From Mycolicibacterium sp. MU0053 (lineage in GTDB: Bacteria; Actinomycetota; Actinomycetes; Mycobacteriales; Mycobacteriaceae), in NCBI RefSeq assembly GCF_963378095.1, contig NZ_OY726397.1:4092001-4156000 (forward strand): DNA of 64,000 nt, read 5' to 3'. The notes beneath the pieces are model-generated. The model saw nothing but the letters and a program-made list of their open reading frames with translations. It did no database searches and was not told the origin of the DNA. Every line of letters starts with the position of its first letter. Within the stretch, counting starts at the first letter, position 1. The position numbers were made by a program, and so were the translations under genes. Shown here one piece after another: positions 37,047 through 45,750 of this stretch.

Positions 37047-38110
37047 GCCCCGTGCGCAAACCGGCCACCACCACCGCGGCCATGCTCGGCATCGCCGCGC
37101 TGAGCGGCGTCGCCCTGTGGGCCGGATCCGAGATCGGCATCCAGGACCTGCCGATCGGACGCAGCGCCCAGGGCCAGGCGATGTCGCTCACCGTCGTGCT
37201 GCCGACCGCGGACGGCATCGCGATCGGCGCCGACGTGCGCGACGGGCAGAAGGTGGTCGGGCGGGTCAGCGGGTTGAGCCTCGCGGCCTCCGGGGCCTCG
37301 GTGGAGCTGAGTGTGCGTGCTGACGCGCAGTTGCCCGTCAACACCATCGCCAGCGTGGAACTGCCGTCGGCCCTGGGCAATCCGTTCGTTCGACTGGCTG
37401 CACCCGAGCAGCCGTCCGGTCGTGCGCTGCGCGACGGCGACGTCATTCCGCCCACCCAGACCGAACTCGGGCCGCAGATCGAGACGGCGCTGGCCACCTT
37501 CGGCGCGTTGATGTCCCGCAGCGGCGTCGACCAGTTGACCACGATCGTCACCGAACTCGACAAGGCCTTCGGGGGCCGCACGGCGAAGGTCCGCGGGCTC
37601 CTCGACGCGATGTCGGTGCTGACCGCCAAAACCGAAGAACACCAACGCGACTTCGATGAGGCATTGCGCCTGGCGTCCGACATCAGCGCGCAGTTCGCCC
37701 GCGAACAGCACACGCTCAACGCCTATCTGGACTCGCTGCCCAGGGTGGTGGCCATGCTCGATGTCCAGCGGGCCAAGATCGAGACGCTGTTCGCCTCGAC
37801 GACCGCGCTGGCCGCCACCGCCAACCATGCCTTCGCGCACGCCGACACCGCGGCGATCGTGCGCGATGCCGGCACCGTGGTGACGGCGCTGAGCAGCTAC
37901 AACGACCGGCTGACCGACACCTTGTCCACCATGAACACCTTCCTCGACCGGTTCGGTGCGTCGGTGCACGGTGACTACCTGATGTTCGATGGGGCGCTGG
38001 ACATTCCGGGCACCATCGACAAGCTGCTCACCGGCGGTTTGATCGTCAACGGCATCCCGATCACCGGCCAACAGGCGCTCGACGGATTCCTCTCTGGGGG
38101 GTTGCGATGA
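37043..38110 (+). CDS. MceE-position protein lacking the lipobox cysteine, mce operon 2
   Basis: 355 aa from a GTG overlapping mceD (GTGA). The N-terminal hydrophobic stretch TTAAMLGIAALSGVALWAG aligns with the lipoprotein signal of MceE in operon 1, but the lipobox reads LSGV (codon GTC) instead of LSGC, so lipidation seems impossible. The MCE domain is present (IAIGADVRDGQKVVGRVSGL). It is shorter than MceE of operon 1 (421 aa), lacking a Pro-rich tail. It may be held by an uncleaved anchor. Confidence 0.82.
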   Translation: MSPVRKPATTTAAMLGIAALSGVALWAGSEIGIQDLPIGRSAQGQAMSLTVVLPTADGIAIGADVRDGQKVVGRVSGLSLAASGASVELSVRADAQLPVNTIASVELPSALGNPFVRLAAPEQPSGRALRDGDVIPPTQTELGPQIETALATFGALMSRSGVDQLTTIVTELDKAFGGRTAKVRGLLDAMSVLTAKTEEHQRDFDEALRLASDISAQFAREQHTLNAYLDSLPRVVAMLDVQRAKIETLFASTTALAATANHAFAHADTAAIVRDAGTVVTALSSYNDRLTDTLSTMNTFLDRFGASVHGDYLMFDGALDIPGTIDKLLTGGLIVNGIPITGQQALDGFLSGGLR

Positions 38111-39321
38111 GTCGGCTGGTCCTGGTTCAAGTGGCCATCTTCGCGGTCATCAGCGCCATCGTGGTGCCGTTCGGCATCCGGTACGTGGTGGGTTCGCAGG
38201 GTTTTCAGACCCCGACGACGTTGCACGCCACCATGGCCGACGGCTTCGGTCTGACCGCGGGCACCAGCGTCACCGTGCGCGGCGTCGAGGTCGGCACCGT
38301 CGCCGCCGTGGGGTTGGGACCCGAGGGCGGGGCCCAGGTGGAGCTGTCGGTCGATCCCGAGGCCCGCATCCCGCGCGATTCGATCATGACCGTCGGCATG
38401 GGCACCGCGGCCGGCATCCAAAGCGTGGACATCCTCCCGCAATCCGGTGGGGGGCCGTTCCTGGCCTCCGGCGATACCATCGCCGCGCCGGCCGAACGGC
38501 AGCCGGTACAGATGGATCGCGTCATGCAGGAAGCCGGCCGGCTGATCAAGGGCATCGACGCTCGGGCGGTCGCGGATGTCTCCACCGAGCTGTCGGATTC
38601 GTTCACCGGGCTGGGGCCCAGCCTGGCCACGCTGATCGACAACGCCGCCGTCATCTCCCAGGGTCTGCACGACCGCGCCAGAGCGCTGCAGCCCCTGATT
38701 GAGGGCACCGCCCGGCTCGTCACGACAATGGCCGCGCAGCAGAGCAGCTTCGTGCGCGGCATGGGCGCCAGCGCGCGGTTCACCACCCAACTCGACGACA
38801 ACGGGCCGGTGTTTCTCCACCTGACCGACCATTCCCCGGCCGCGCTGGCCTCGGTACGGACTGCGCTGGACACCTACCGCGACACCTTCGGCGCGACGTT
38901 GGCCAACCTCGCCACGGTGGCGCCGATCGTCGGCGACCGTACCGAGTCCTTGGCCACCGGACTGACCGCGATTCCGCAGGGGCTCTACGACCTGTCCTCG
39001 ATTGTCAAGGGCGATCGTGCGAACTTCGCGCTGATCGCCACCCAGGGTCCGGTGTGCGTGCATGACGTCGACCGCCGCACGATCGGCGACATCTCCCCCG
39101 TCGAACCCGACCTGGTGCGGTATTGCCCGCCGTCACCGGATATGCAGATGCGCGGCGCGGTCAACGCGCCCCGCCCCAACGACCTCGGCATGCAGAACTC
39201 GCAGCTTCCCGGCGGCGTGATCGGGCCGCCGGTGGTGCGCGACCCGATCAAGATCCCGACCCTGGCAGAGCTGGTTTACAAATGGCGAATGATTCTGCGC
39301 AACAACGATGTACCGCGCTGA
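38107..39321 (+). CDS. MceF, mce operon 2
   Basis: 404 aa. The anchor is VQVAIFAVISAIVVPFGI, and the MCE domain contains LTAGTSVTVRGVEVGTV. A helical region follows, and the C-terminal part carries two cysteines (GPVCVHDVDRR, VRYCPPSPD). It overlaps the mceE gene by ATGA and is 25 bp before mas, closing the six-gene set. Confidence 0.88.
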   Translation: MSRLVLVQVAIFAVISAIVVPFGIRYVVGSQGFQTPTTLHATMADGFGLTAGTSVTVRGVEVGTVAAVGLGPEGGAQVELSVDPEARIPRDSIMTVGMGTAAGIQSVDILPQSGGGPFLASGDTIAAPAERQPVQMDRVMQEAGRLIKGIDARAVADVSTELSDSFTGLGPSLATLIDNAAVISQGLHDRARALQPLIEGTARLVTTMAAQQSSFVRGMGASARFTTQLDDNGPVFLHLTDHSPAALASVRTALDTYRDTFGATLANLATVAPIVGDRTESLATGLTAIPQGLYDLSSIVKGDRANFALIATQGPVCVHDVDRRTIGDISPVEPDLVRYCPPSPDMQMRGAVNAPRPNDLGMQNSQLPGGVIGPPVVRDPIKIPTLAELVYKWRMILRNNDVPR

Positions 39322-39346
39322 TGTGACAACTCCTGGAGGATCCGCA

Positions 39347-39895
39347 ATGGCAACAACCGAGACCGTCACCGACGACGCGAGCGTGGAAACCGAAGCCGAC
39401 ACCGCGCCCGATCCATCCTCGCGCGGCCGGACCCGTCGCGCCCTCGTGGCCCTGTTGGTGGCCGCAGTCCTGACCCTCGGCGGGGCCCTGGGTTACACGC
39501 TGTATCAGCAGAGCGAGTTGCATACGCTGCAGCAGGATGCGGTCTCCACGGCCCGCGACTACCTGGTGGCGATGGCGTCGTTCGACTACCAGAATCTGGA
39601 CGCCAACAAGGGTGCGATCACCGCCGGGTCCACCCCGGAGTTCGCGCACAAGTACGACGAGATGGTGGCGGCGCTGCGCGACATCGTCGTCACCAGCAAG
39701 GGCGTCGCGACGGCAGCGGCGGAGCACGTGGCCGTGGAACGGCTGGCCTCCGACGCAGCCACCGTCATCGGGTTCGTCGACCAGCAGGTCACCAATGTCA
39801 CTGCACCCGAGGGCAACACGCAGCGCTACCGGATGGCGGTCGAGTTGGTTCGCAGCGGCGATCGCTGGCTCGTGAACGACGTGCAGACCCTGTAA
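39347..39895 (+). CDS. Mce-associated membrane protein (Mas), mce operon 2
   Basis: 182 aa from an ATG at 39347 with GGAGGA upstream; an in-frame GTG at 39308 lies inside mceF. An acidic N-terminus is followed by one membrane helix (ALVALLVAAVLTLGGALGY) and a SnoaL/NTF2-like extracytoplasmic domain ending RWLVNDVQTL. It resembles the Mas gene of operon 1. It lies 25 bp after mceF and 19 bp before the first DUF2236 gene. Confidence 0.85.
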   Translation: MATTETVTDDASVETEADTAPDPSSRGRTRRALVALLVAAVLTLGGALGYTLYQQSELHTLQQDAVSTARDYLVAMASFDYQNLDANKGAITAGSTPEFAHKYDEMVAALRDIVVTSKGVATAAAEHVAVERLASDAATVIGFVDQQVTNVTAPEGNTQRYRMAVELVRSGDRWLVNDVQTL

Positions 39896-39914
39896 TCACC
39901 CGAAGGAGATCGCG

Positions 39915-40817
39915 ATGCCAGCTCAGTACCTGCCCGTGGAGACGCCACCGGCGTTGACCACCGAGCAGACCCGGATTCAGATCACCCAGCGCACCCCGCG
40001 CTGGAACAAGAAGCAGGTCGACCTCACCGACGCGCTCGACTTCTGGTCGGCGGCCGCCTCGGCCGCCAACGTCATCATGCAGCTCAGTCGGCCCGAGGTG
40101 GGCTACGGCGTCGCTGAAAGCCGCGTCGAATCCGGGTCGTTGATGCATCATCCCTGGAAACGGCTGCGCACCACCGCACAGTATCTGGCGGTCGCGATCC
40201 TGGGCACCGACGAGGAGCGCGCCGCCTATCGGGAGGCCGTCAACGTCGCCCACCGGCAGGTTCGCTCCACTGCCGAGAGCCCCGTCAAATACAACGCCTT
40301 CAATCGTGACCTCCAATTGTGGGTGGCAGCTTGCCTGTTCATCTTCTATGAGGACACCTACCAGTTGCTGCACGGCGCCATGTCGCCGGAGCAGGCCGAG
40401 AACTTTTATCAGAGCGCCATGCCGATCGGCACCACACTGCAGGTGCTCGAGGACCAATGGCCGGCCACCCGAGCCGATTTCGACGTGTACTGGAACACCT
40501 CGTGTGAGCAGATCCAGATCGACGACTTCGTGCGCGACTTCCTCAACGAGCTGGTCGCGCTGAAGATGATCAACATCGTTCCGCGGCTGATCCTGGCGCC
40601 GCTGCTGCGGTTCTTGACGATCGGTTTTCTGGCCCCGGTGTTCCGCGAACCGATGGGATTGGAATGGTCCGAGACCGACCGTCGCCGCTTCGAGCACCTG
40701 TTCCTGTTCGTGTCGCTCGTCAACCGGTTCATCCCGCGCTTCGTGCGCACCTACAACTACACGATCCTGATGAAGGATCTGCGCCGCCGCATCCGCCGCC
40801 AGAAGGCCCTGCTCTGA
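39915..40817 (+). CDS. DUF2236 oxygenase (MpaB/Lcp-type), operon partner of mce operon 2
   Basis: 300 aa from an ATG at 39915 with CGAAGGAG upstream, 19 bp after mas, so very likely part of the mce operon. DUF2236 hallmarks are seen in order: WKRLRTT, the VAHRQVRS histidine/arginine motif (HxxV class) near residue 115, and YNAFNRDLQLWVAACLF. A hydrophobic segment near residues 215-240 could attach it to the membrane. Relatives include the fungal oxygenase MpaB and the rubber-cleaving Lcp, which oxidise prenyl-type chains. The substrate here is unknown. Confidence 0.75.
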   Translation: MPAQYLPVETPPALTTEQTRIQITQRTPRWNKKQVDLTDALDFWSAAASAANVIMQLSRPEVGYGVAESRVESGSLMHHPWKRLRTTAQYLAVAILGTDEERAAYREAVNVAHRQVRSTAESPVKYNAFNRDLQLWVAACLFIFYEDTYQLLHGAMSPEQAENFYQSAMPIGTTLQVLEDQWPATRADFDVYWNTSCEQIQIDDFVRDFLNELVALKMINIVPRLILAPLLRFLTIGFLAPVFREPMGLEWSETDRRRFEHLFLFVSLVNRFIPRFVRTYNYTILMKDLRRRIRRQKALL

Positions 40818-40844
40818 CCGTGCCGACCCCCTTCTCCTTCTTGC

Positions 40845-40904
40845 GCGAGCGGGCGTGTCCCCGGCCGACACGCCGGGGATTTTCCGGTGTTCACGCACGC
40901 TCGC
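40845..40904 (-). repeat. 60-bp dispersed element, copy A (inverted)
   Basis: One of four 60-bp copies; on the minus strand it reads GCGAGCGTGCG at the start and GACACGCCCGCTCGC at the end. The termini form an imperfect inverted repeat (12 of 13 bases). It lies 28 bp after the first DUF2236 gene and is inverted relative to copies B, C and D. Confidence 0.75.
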
Positions 40905-40920
40905 CGTATGGAGTAGCCCC

Positions 40921-41691
40921 GTGACAGCGACCATGCTGCGACGCTATGTCGGCGACCGACGGTTCCTGTTCATGCTGCCGCGGGCGGTGTGTCTGCAATT
41001 GCTGCATCCCGCGATCGCCACCGGTATCCGGGACCACGCGCTGCTGCGCGAGCGGATCTGGCAGCACAAGAAGCGGACCGTCACCGCCGCGGTCGACATC
41101 GCCTTCACCGAGATGGACATGCGCTCGTTCATCCGGTTCGGACACGAGCACGTCAAGGGCCGGACCGCCGACGGCACCAAGTACCACGCCCTCGATCCCG
41201 GGATCTTCCACTTTCAACACGCAACCTACGTGGAATCCCTGGTGACAGTGGTTAACTCGTTCATCCGGCCGCTCGACGACATCGAACACGAGCAGCTGTA
41301 TCAGCAGTGCTGCCAGTGGTATCGCCGGTACGGCATTTCGGCGCGCGCCATGCCCGCGGACTGGCCCGCATTCCAGACGTACTTCGCGGACTACTGCCGC
41401 ACCGAACTCGTCGGCGGCGAGCACTTCGAGCATTTCCGCACCGAGATCTTCGAGCCCTCGGACTGGTGGCCACGCCTGGTGCCGCGCTCGGCGATCCGCG
41501 CCATGCAGCACGAGATCGCGGTCGAACTCACCGGGGTGCGACCCAGCGCCCGGGATCGGCGCGCGCTGCGCACCTTCGCCGGTCTGTCCCGCGTCGGCGC
41601 GACGATTCCCGCGCTGCGCGCGCCCGCGAAGGTGCGCAAACCCGCAAAAGTGTCCGGCGGGTCGGCCGGGGACACGCCCGCTCGCGCTTAG
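40921..41691 (+). CDS. Second DUF2236 oxygenase, 3' end inside a 60-bp repeat
   Basis: 256 aa from a GTG at 40921 (an ATG at 40933 is possible). The DUF2236 pattern is clear: CLQLLHPAIATGI, the histidine motif FGHEHVKGRTADG near residue 80, and YHALDPGIFHFQHATYVES. It is shorter than its neighbour and not closely similar to it, so the two are not a recent duplication. Residues 236-255 are encoded by repeat copy B, which shows the element invaded or replaced the natural 3' end. It is flanked by inverted copies A and B. It may be transcribed with the mce operon, 103 bp after the first oxygenase. Confidence 0.72.
   Translation: MTATMLRRYVGDRRFLFMLPRAVCLQLLHPAIATGIRDHALLRERIWQHKKRTVTAAVDIAFTEMDMRSFIRFGHEHVKGRTADGTKYHALDPGIFHFQHATYVESLVTVVNSFIRPLDDIEHEQLYQQCCQWYRRYGISARAMPADWPAFQTYFADYCRTELVGGEHFEHFRTEIFEPSDWWPRLVPRSAIRAMQHEIAVELTGVRPSARDRRALRTFAGLSRVGATIPALRAPAKVRKPAKVSGGSAGDTPARA
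41626..41685 (+). repeat. 60-bp dispersed element, copy B
   Basis: Same 60-bp element, plus orientation, starting GCGAAGGTGCGC and ending GACACGCCCGCTCGC. It lies inside the last 20 codons of the second DUF2236 gene. Confidence 0.75.
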
Positions 41692-41704
41692 GGCACGCTT
41701 GCGC

Positions 41705-42391
41705 TCAGGGCTTGACCGCGGCGTGCAGGGCGACGATGCCGCCGGTGAGGTTGCGCCAGCGCACCGAAGACCAACCGGCGCTTTCGATCCGGCGCGCCAA
41801 CTCCGCCTGATCGGGCCAGGCCCGGATGGACTCCGCGAGGTACACATACGACTCAGGATCGCTGGAGACCGCGCCGGCCATCGCCGGCAGCGCCCGCATC
41901 AGGTACTCCTTGTACACCGTCGAGAACACCGGCACCGTCGGCGTGGAGAACTCGCACACCACCAGCCGGCCACCGGGCTTGGTCACCCGCGCCATCTCGC
42001 GCAGCCCCGCGACGTGGTCGACGACATTGCGCAGCCCGAAGCTGATGGTGACCGCATCGAAGAGCGCATCGCCGAAGGGCAGCTTGGTGGCGTCGCCGGC
42101 CACCTTCGGCACGTTGCGGTGCGCACCGGCCTTGAGCATGCCCACCGAAAAATCACAGGCCACGCACCACGCGCCGGCCTTGGCCAGCTCGACCGTCGAC
42201 ACCGCGGTACCCGCAGCGAGGTCCAGCACCCGGTCCCCCGGCGCGATCCCCAGCGCGGCCCGGGTGGCGCGGCGCCACAGCCGGTCCTGGCCCAGCGAGA
42301 GCACGGTGTTGGTCAGGTCGTATCGACGGGCCACGGCGTCGAACATCGACGCCACCTCGTGGGGATCCTTGTCCAGCGTCGCGCGGCTCAC
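41705..42391 (-). CDS. menG: Demethylmenaquinone methyltransferase
   Basis: 228 aa from a GTG at 42391 ([10 protein letters not shown]), matching the usual start of mycobacterial homologues; an extension to 42433 is unlikely. The SAM-binding motif [14 protein letters not shown], a [16 protein letters not shown] block and [19 protein letters not shown] identify the UbiE/MenG family. It methylates demethylmenaquinone in the last nucleus step. The gene is divergent from the SDR gene, 68 bp away, and corresponds to Rv0558. Confidence 0.92.
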   Translation of the reverse strand: MSRATLDKDPHEVASMFDAVARRYDLTNTVLSLGQDRLWRRATRAALGIAPGDRVLDLAAGTAVSTVELAKAGAWCVACDFSVGMLKAGAHRNVPKVAGDATKLPFGDALFDAVTISFGLRNVVDHVAGLREMARVTKPGGRLVVCEFSTPTVPVFSTVYKEYLMRALPAMAGAVSSDPESYVYLAESIRAWPDQAELARRIESAGWSSVRWRNLTGGIVALHAAVKP

Positions 42392-42459
42392 CGCACCGAC
42401 GCTACCTGTGAACTTGCTCGAATCGGGAATCACTGCCCGTGAGCTCGGTTAGATGGGTC

Positions 42460-43284
42460 ATGACTGAAAAAGTGTGGTTCATCACCGGTACTTCCCGCGG
42501 CTTCGGCCGACAATGGGCGATCGCGGCCCTCGAGCGCGGCGACAAAGTGGCCGCGACGGCTCGCGACACCTCATCCCTGGACGACGTCGTCGCCCGGTTC
42601 GGCGACGCGGTGCTGCCGATCGCGCTGGACGTCACCGACCGCGACGCCGACTTCGCCGCGGTCGAGGCCGCGCACGAGCACTTCGGCCGTCTCGACGTCG
42701 TCGTCAACAACGCCGGCTACGGACACTTCGGGCTCATCGAGGAACTCACCGAGGCCGAGGCCCGCGATCAGATCGAAACCAATGTGTTCGGGGCGTTGTG
42801 GATAACCCAGGCCGCGCTGCCCTACCTGCGGGCCCAGCGCAGCGGCCATTTCATCCAGGTGTCGTCGATCGGCGGCATCACCGCGTTCCGCGGCCTGGGC
42901 ATCTATCACGCGTCCAAGTGGGCGTTGGAGGGTCTCTCGCAGTCGCTGGCCCAGGAGGTGGAGCCGTTCGGGATCCACGTCACGCTGGTGGAACCGGGCG
43001 GCTTCGCGACGGACTGGGCCGGCTCGTCCGCCAAGCGTTCGACGCCGCTGCCCGACTACGCCGAGGTTCACGAGGAGGCGCAGCGGGTGCGCAGTCAACG
43101 GGTCGCCGAACCCGGGGATCCGGCCGCCTCCAGCCGGGCCATCCTGGCGATCGTCGATGCCCCGGAGCCGCCGCTGCGGGTGTTCTTCGGGACCCTGCCC
43201 CTCGAGTTGGCCAAGGCCGACTACGCGCAGCGGATCAGCACCTGGGAGGCCTGGCAACACGTGGCGGAGTTGGCTCAGGGCTGA
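42460..43284 (+). CDS. SDR-family oxidoreductase
   Basis: 274 aa. The NAD(P) motif TGTSRGFGR near residue 10, the NNAGYG motif near residue 82 and the catalytic YHASK near residue 150, preceded by VSSIGG, define a classical short-chain dehydrogenase. The Arg in TSRGFGR suggests NADP(H) preference. The ATG at 42460 was chosen over an upstream start at 42439 because it begins directly at the first beta strand. Substrate is unknown. Confidence 0.85.
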   Translation: MTEKVWFITGTSRGFGRQWAIAALERGDKVAATARDTSSLDDVVARFGDAVLPIALDVTDRDADFAAVEAAHEHFGRLDVVVNNAGYGHFGLIEELTEAEARDQIETNVFGALWITQAALPYLRAQRSGHFIQVSSIGGITAFRGLGIYHASKWALEGLSQSLAQEVEPFGIHVTLVEPGGFATDWAGSSAKRSTPLPDYAEVHEEAQRVRSQRVAEPGDPAASSRAILAIVDAPEPPLRVFFGTLPLELAKADYAQRISTWEAWQHVAELAQG

Positions 43285-43305
43285 GCACGGCGCTGGAACG
43301 CCCCC

Positions 43306-43365
43306 GCGAACGTGCGCAGAACCGGGGTTTTACCCGGTGTGTCGGCCGGGGACGCGCCCGCTCGC
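43306..43365 (+). repeat. 60-bp dispersed element, copy C
   Basis: Starts GCGAACGTGCGC and ends GACGCGCCCGCTCGC. It lies between the SDR gene and mgtA, which converge, and supplies the last 11 codons and stop of mgtA on the minus strand. Confidence 0.75.
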
Positions 43366-44490
43366 GGGAAGAGACGAAGAGGGTGTGGAGGAGACGGCGG
43401 CGTAGTGGCCCAGGAGTTCGTCGCAGATCACGGGCCAGGTGCGGCCCAGCACGCTGCGCCGCGCGGCCACCGCGTACCGGCCGCGCTCGGCGATCAGGTG
43501 GTCGACGGCCGCGTCGAGGCGCTGTTCGAACTCGGCGACCGGCAGCAGCAGACCGGTCTGCATGGGGGTCACCAGGTCGCGCGGCCCGCCGGCATCGGGT
43601 GCGATCACCGGCAGTCCCGAAGCCATCGCCTCCTGGACGGCCTGACAGAACGTCTCGTGCTCGCCCGGGTGTACGAAGACGTCCATGCTGGCATACGCCG
43701 CGGCCAGCTCCGATCCGTACAGCGCGCCGGTGAACACCGCTGCGGGCAAGACGGATTCGAGCTTGCGCCGGTCGACGCCGGCACCGACGATCACCACCTG
43801 CAGATCGTCGCGCCGCGCCAGCGCCGCCAGCCGCTCCACGTGCTTCTCCGGCGCCAACCGGCCGACGAAGCCCACCACCGGCTTGCCGGCCGGCGACCAG
43901 ACTCGGCGCAGCGCGGCGCTGCGGGCCGACGGCGCGAACCCGGTGACGTCGACGCCGCGGGCCCACCTGTGTACCCGCGGAATCCCGTGGGCGGCAAGGT
44001 CGTGCATGGCCGAGGTGGACGGGGCCAGGGTGCGATCGGCCTTGGCGTGCAGTTGCCGCGTCCACGCCCAGGCTGCCCGCGAGGCCATCGCCATCCCGTA
44101 GCTTTCGGCAAAACCGGCGATGTCGGTCTGGAACACCGCGACGGTCGGCACGCCCAGGTGGCGCGCCGCGAGCACCCCGCCCCAGCCGAGCAGGGCCGGC
44201 GAGGCCAGATGCACGACGTCGGGGTCGAAGCCGCGCAGCACCCCCACCATCCGCGGCCAGGGGATCCCCAGCGGCAGCGAGGTCACCTTCGGAAACATCC
44301 GCGACGGGACCCGGTGCACCCGGATGCCGTCGTGCACGCGGTCGGCCCGGGGTTGCCGGCGCGGGGTGTCCGGGGCGATCACCAGCGCCTCGTGCCCGGT
44401 GCGACGCAGATGTTCCAGCACCCGAAGCACCGAGTTGGTGACACCGTTGACGTTCGGGAGGAAACTTTCTGCGACAATCGCAACGCGCAC
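43330..44490 (-). CDS. mgtA: GT4 alpha-mannosyltransferase, MgtA-type
   Basis: 386 aa from a GTG at 44490. The N-terminus [18 protein letters not shown] and the GT4 donor motif [15 protein letters not shown], followed by [19 protein letters not shown] (E-x7-E class) near residue 290, match the mannosyltransferase Rv0557 (MgtA, formerly called PimB). It transfers mannose from GDP-mannose to a glycolipid acceptor on the inner face of the membrane. The last 11 residues come from repeat copy C, so the natural C-terminus has been altered. It is divergent from the lipoprotein gene. Confidence 0.87.
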   Translation of the reverse strand: MRVAIVAESFLPNVNGVTNSVLRVLEHLRRTGHEALVIAPDTPRRQPRADRVHDGIRVHRVPSRMFPKVTSLPLGIPWPRMVGVLRGFDPDVVHLASPALLGWGGVLAARHLGVPTVAVFQTDIAGFAESYGMAMASRAAWAWTRQLHAKADRTLAPSTSAMHDLAAHGIPRVHRWARGVDVTGFAPSARSAALRRVWSPAGKPVVGFVGRLAPEKHVERLAALARRDDLQVVIVGAGVDRRKLESVLPAAVFTGALYGSELAAAYASMDVFVHPGEHETFCQAVQEAMASGLPVIAPDAGGPRDLVTPMQTGLLLPVAEFEQRLDAAVDHLIAERGRYAVAARRSVLGRTWPVICDELLGHYAAVSSTPSSSLPASGRVPGRHTG

Positions 44491-44585
44491 GACTGCGAGG
44501 GTGCCAGCGCCACGTTGCCGCCTGGTTGCGGACAGGCAGACAGCAGACGAAGAGACATCGGATGCGCGCACCGGAAGGGGTCACC

Positions 44586-45257
44586 ATGGGTTGGCGAGGC
44601 TTGCTGGCGGCGGCCGCGGTGGCGGCGCTGCTGCTGAGCGGGTGCACCACCACGATCACCGGGGCGGCCCGCCCGGATCTGCGCGGCCCCGGGGTGGAGC
44701 TGACGCCGGACGGGGCCGGGATCATCCTCGGGTTCACCGACGCCGCGGTGCAGTTGGAGCTGTTCACCGAACCGCAGTGCCACCGCTGCGCCTACCTGCA
44801 GTCCGAGTACGGCGACGAGATCAAGTCCCACCTCGATTCGGGCCGGCTGGCCCTCACCTACCGGCCGATGATGTTCCTCGACGACGTGACGGGCAGCGGC
44901 TATTCGGCGACGGTGACCAATGCGTTGTTCCTCGCGGTCGATCCAGCGGTCTCGGCCGGCGGTTATCAGGGTTTCGTCCAGCAACTCTGGGCCCATCAGG
45001 ACCTGTCGCAGCTGCGCTTCTCCGACGGCGACTTCGCGGCGATCGCCACCCGCAGCGGCCTGCCCGCCCCGGTGGTGCAGAGCATCGGCCAAGGCACGGA
45101 TGCGGTCGACACCGCGGCGGTCGCCGACGTCAACGCCGCACTGCTGGAGGAGGTGTACGGCGAGGTCGCCACGCCCGTCGTCTACGACCCGGCGAGCCGG
45201 GAAACCCTCGACATCGACGACCCCCGCTGGCTGGCCGATCTGATGCGGTCGGCGTGA
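44586..45257 (+). CDS. Thioredoxin-fold (DsbA-like) lipoprotein
   Basis: 223 aa from an ATG at 44586 with GGAAGGGG upstream. The signal LLAAAAVAALLLSGC has a lipobox Cys near residue 20. The mature protein has a CxxC motif in FTEPQCHRCAYLQSEYG, as in DsbA/Mdb-type thioredoxin folds, and VATPVVYDP, whose cis-Pro is expected next to the active site. It probably acts in disulfide chemistry at the outer face of the membrane. An in-frame ATG at 44526 overlaps the promoter and lacks a ribosome site. Confidence 0.75.
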   Translation: MGWRGLLAAAAVAALLLSGCTTTITGAARPDLRGPGVELTPDGAGIILGFTDAAVQLELFTEPQCHRCAYLQSEYGDEIKSHLDSGRLALTYRPMMFLDDVTGSGYSATVTNALFLAVDPAVSAGGYQGFVQQLWAHQDLSQLRFSDGDFAAIATRSGLPAPVVQSIGQGTDAVDTAAVADVNAALLEEVYGEVATPVVYDPASRETLDIDDPRWLADLMRSA

Positions 45258-45261
45258 CCGC

Positions 45262-45750
45262 TCACAGCACGCGTCGTTCGAGGGCCGCGAGTCCGGCCAG
45301 CGCGCCGAAGGCGACCACCCAGCCCAGCACCGCGATCGAACCGGCCGGGATGATGGCCAACGTCGCATTGCGGTGCTGCACCCGCACCAGATCCGGATCT
45401 GCTCTGTCGTATTCGACGTAGATGCGCATGCCGGTGGCCAGCTCGGACGGATAGAGCACGCCGAGCTCCGGCCGGTAGGTGACGCGGTCCGACGTCACGA
45501 ATTCGATGGTGGACCGGCGCGGGCCGGCGCTGAGCACCTCGGCCTGCGCCACCCCCATGTTCGCCTCGATCTGGCGGTCGTTGCGCCACGCGCCGGCCAC
45601 CAGCAGCAGCGACTGCAACGTCACCACCACCGCCAGGATCCAGACGCCGGTCTTGGCCCACCGCAACACCTTTCGACGCGGCGTATCCGGCGCGTCGATG
45701 GGTTTGCTCGGTAAGAGTTGCCGCAGAACGGGTTTGAGCTCGGCCTTCAC
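45262..45750 (-). CDS. DUF3592-like membrane protein (Rv0556-like)
   Basis: 162 aa from a GTG at 45750 overlapping the menD stop (GTGA). Two membrane segments ([18 protein letters not shown] and [19 protein letters not shown]) flank a DUF3592-type extracytoplasmic domain with [12 protein letters not shown]. It is the last gene of the bpoC-menD operon and matches the position of Rv0556. Function is unknown. Confidence 0.75.
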   Translation of the reverse strand: MKAELKPVLRQLLPSKPIDAPDTPRRKVLRWAKTGVWILAVVVTLQSLLLVAGAWRNDRQIEANMGVAQAEVLSAGPRRSTIEFVTSDRVTYRPELGVLYPSELATGMRIYVEYDRADPDLVRVQHRNATLAIIPAGSIAVLGWVVAFGALAGLAALERRVL

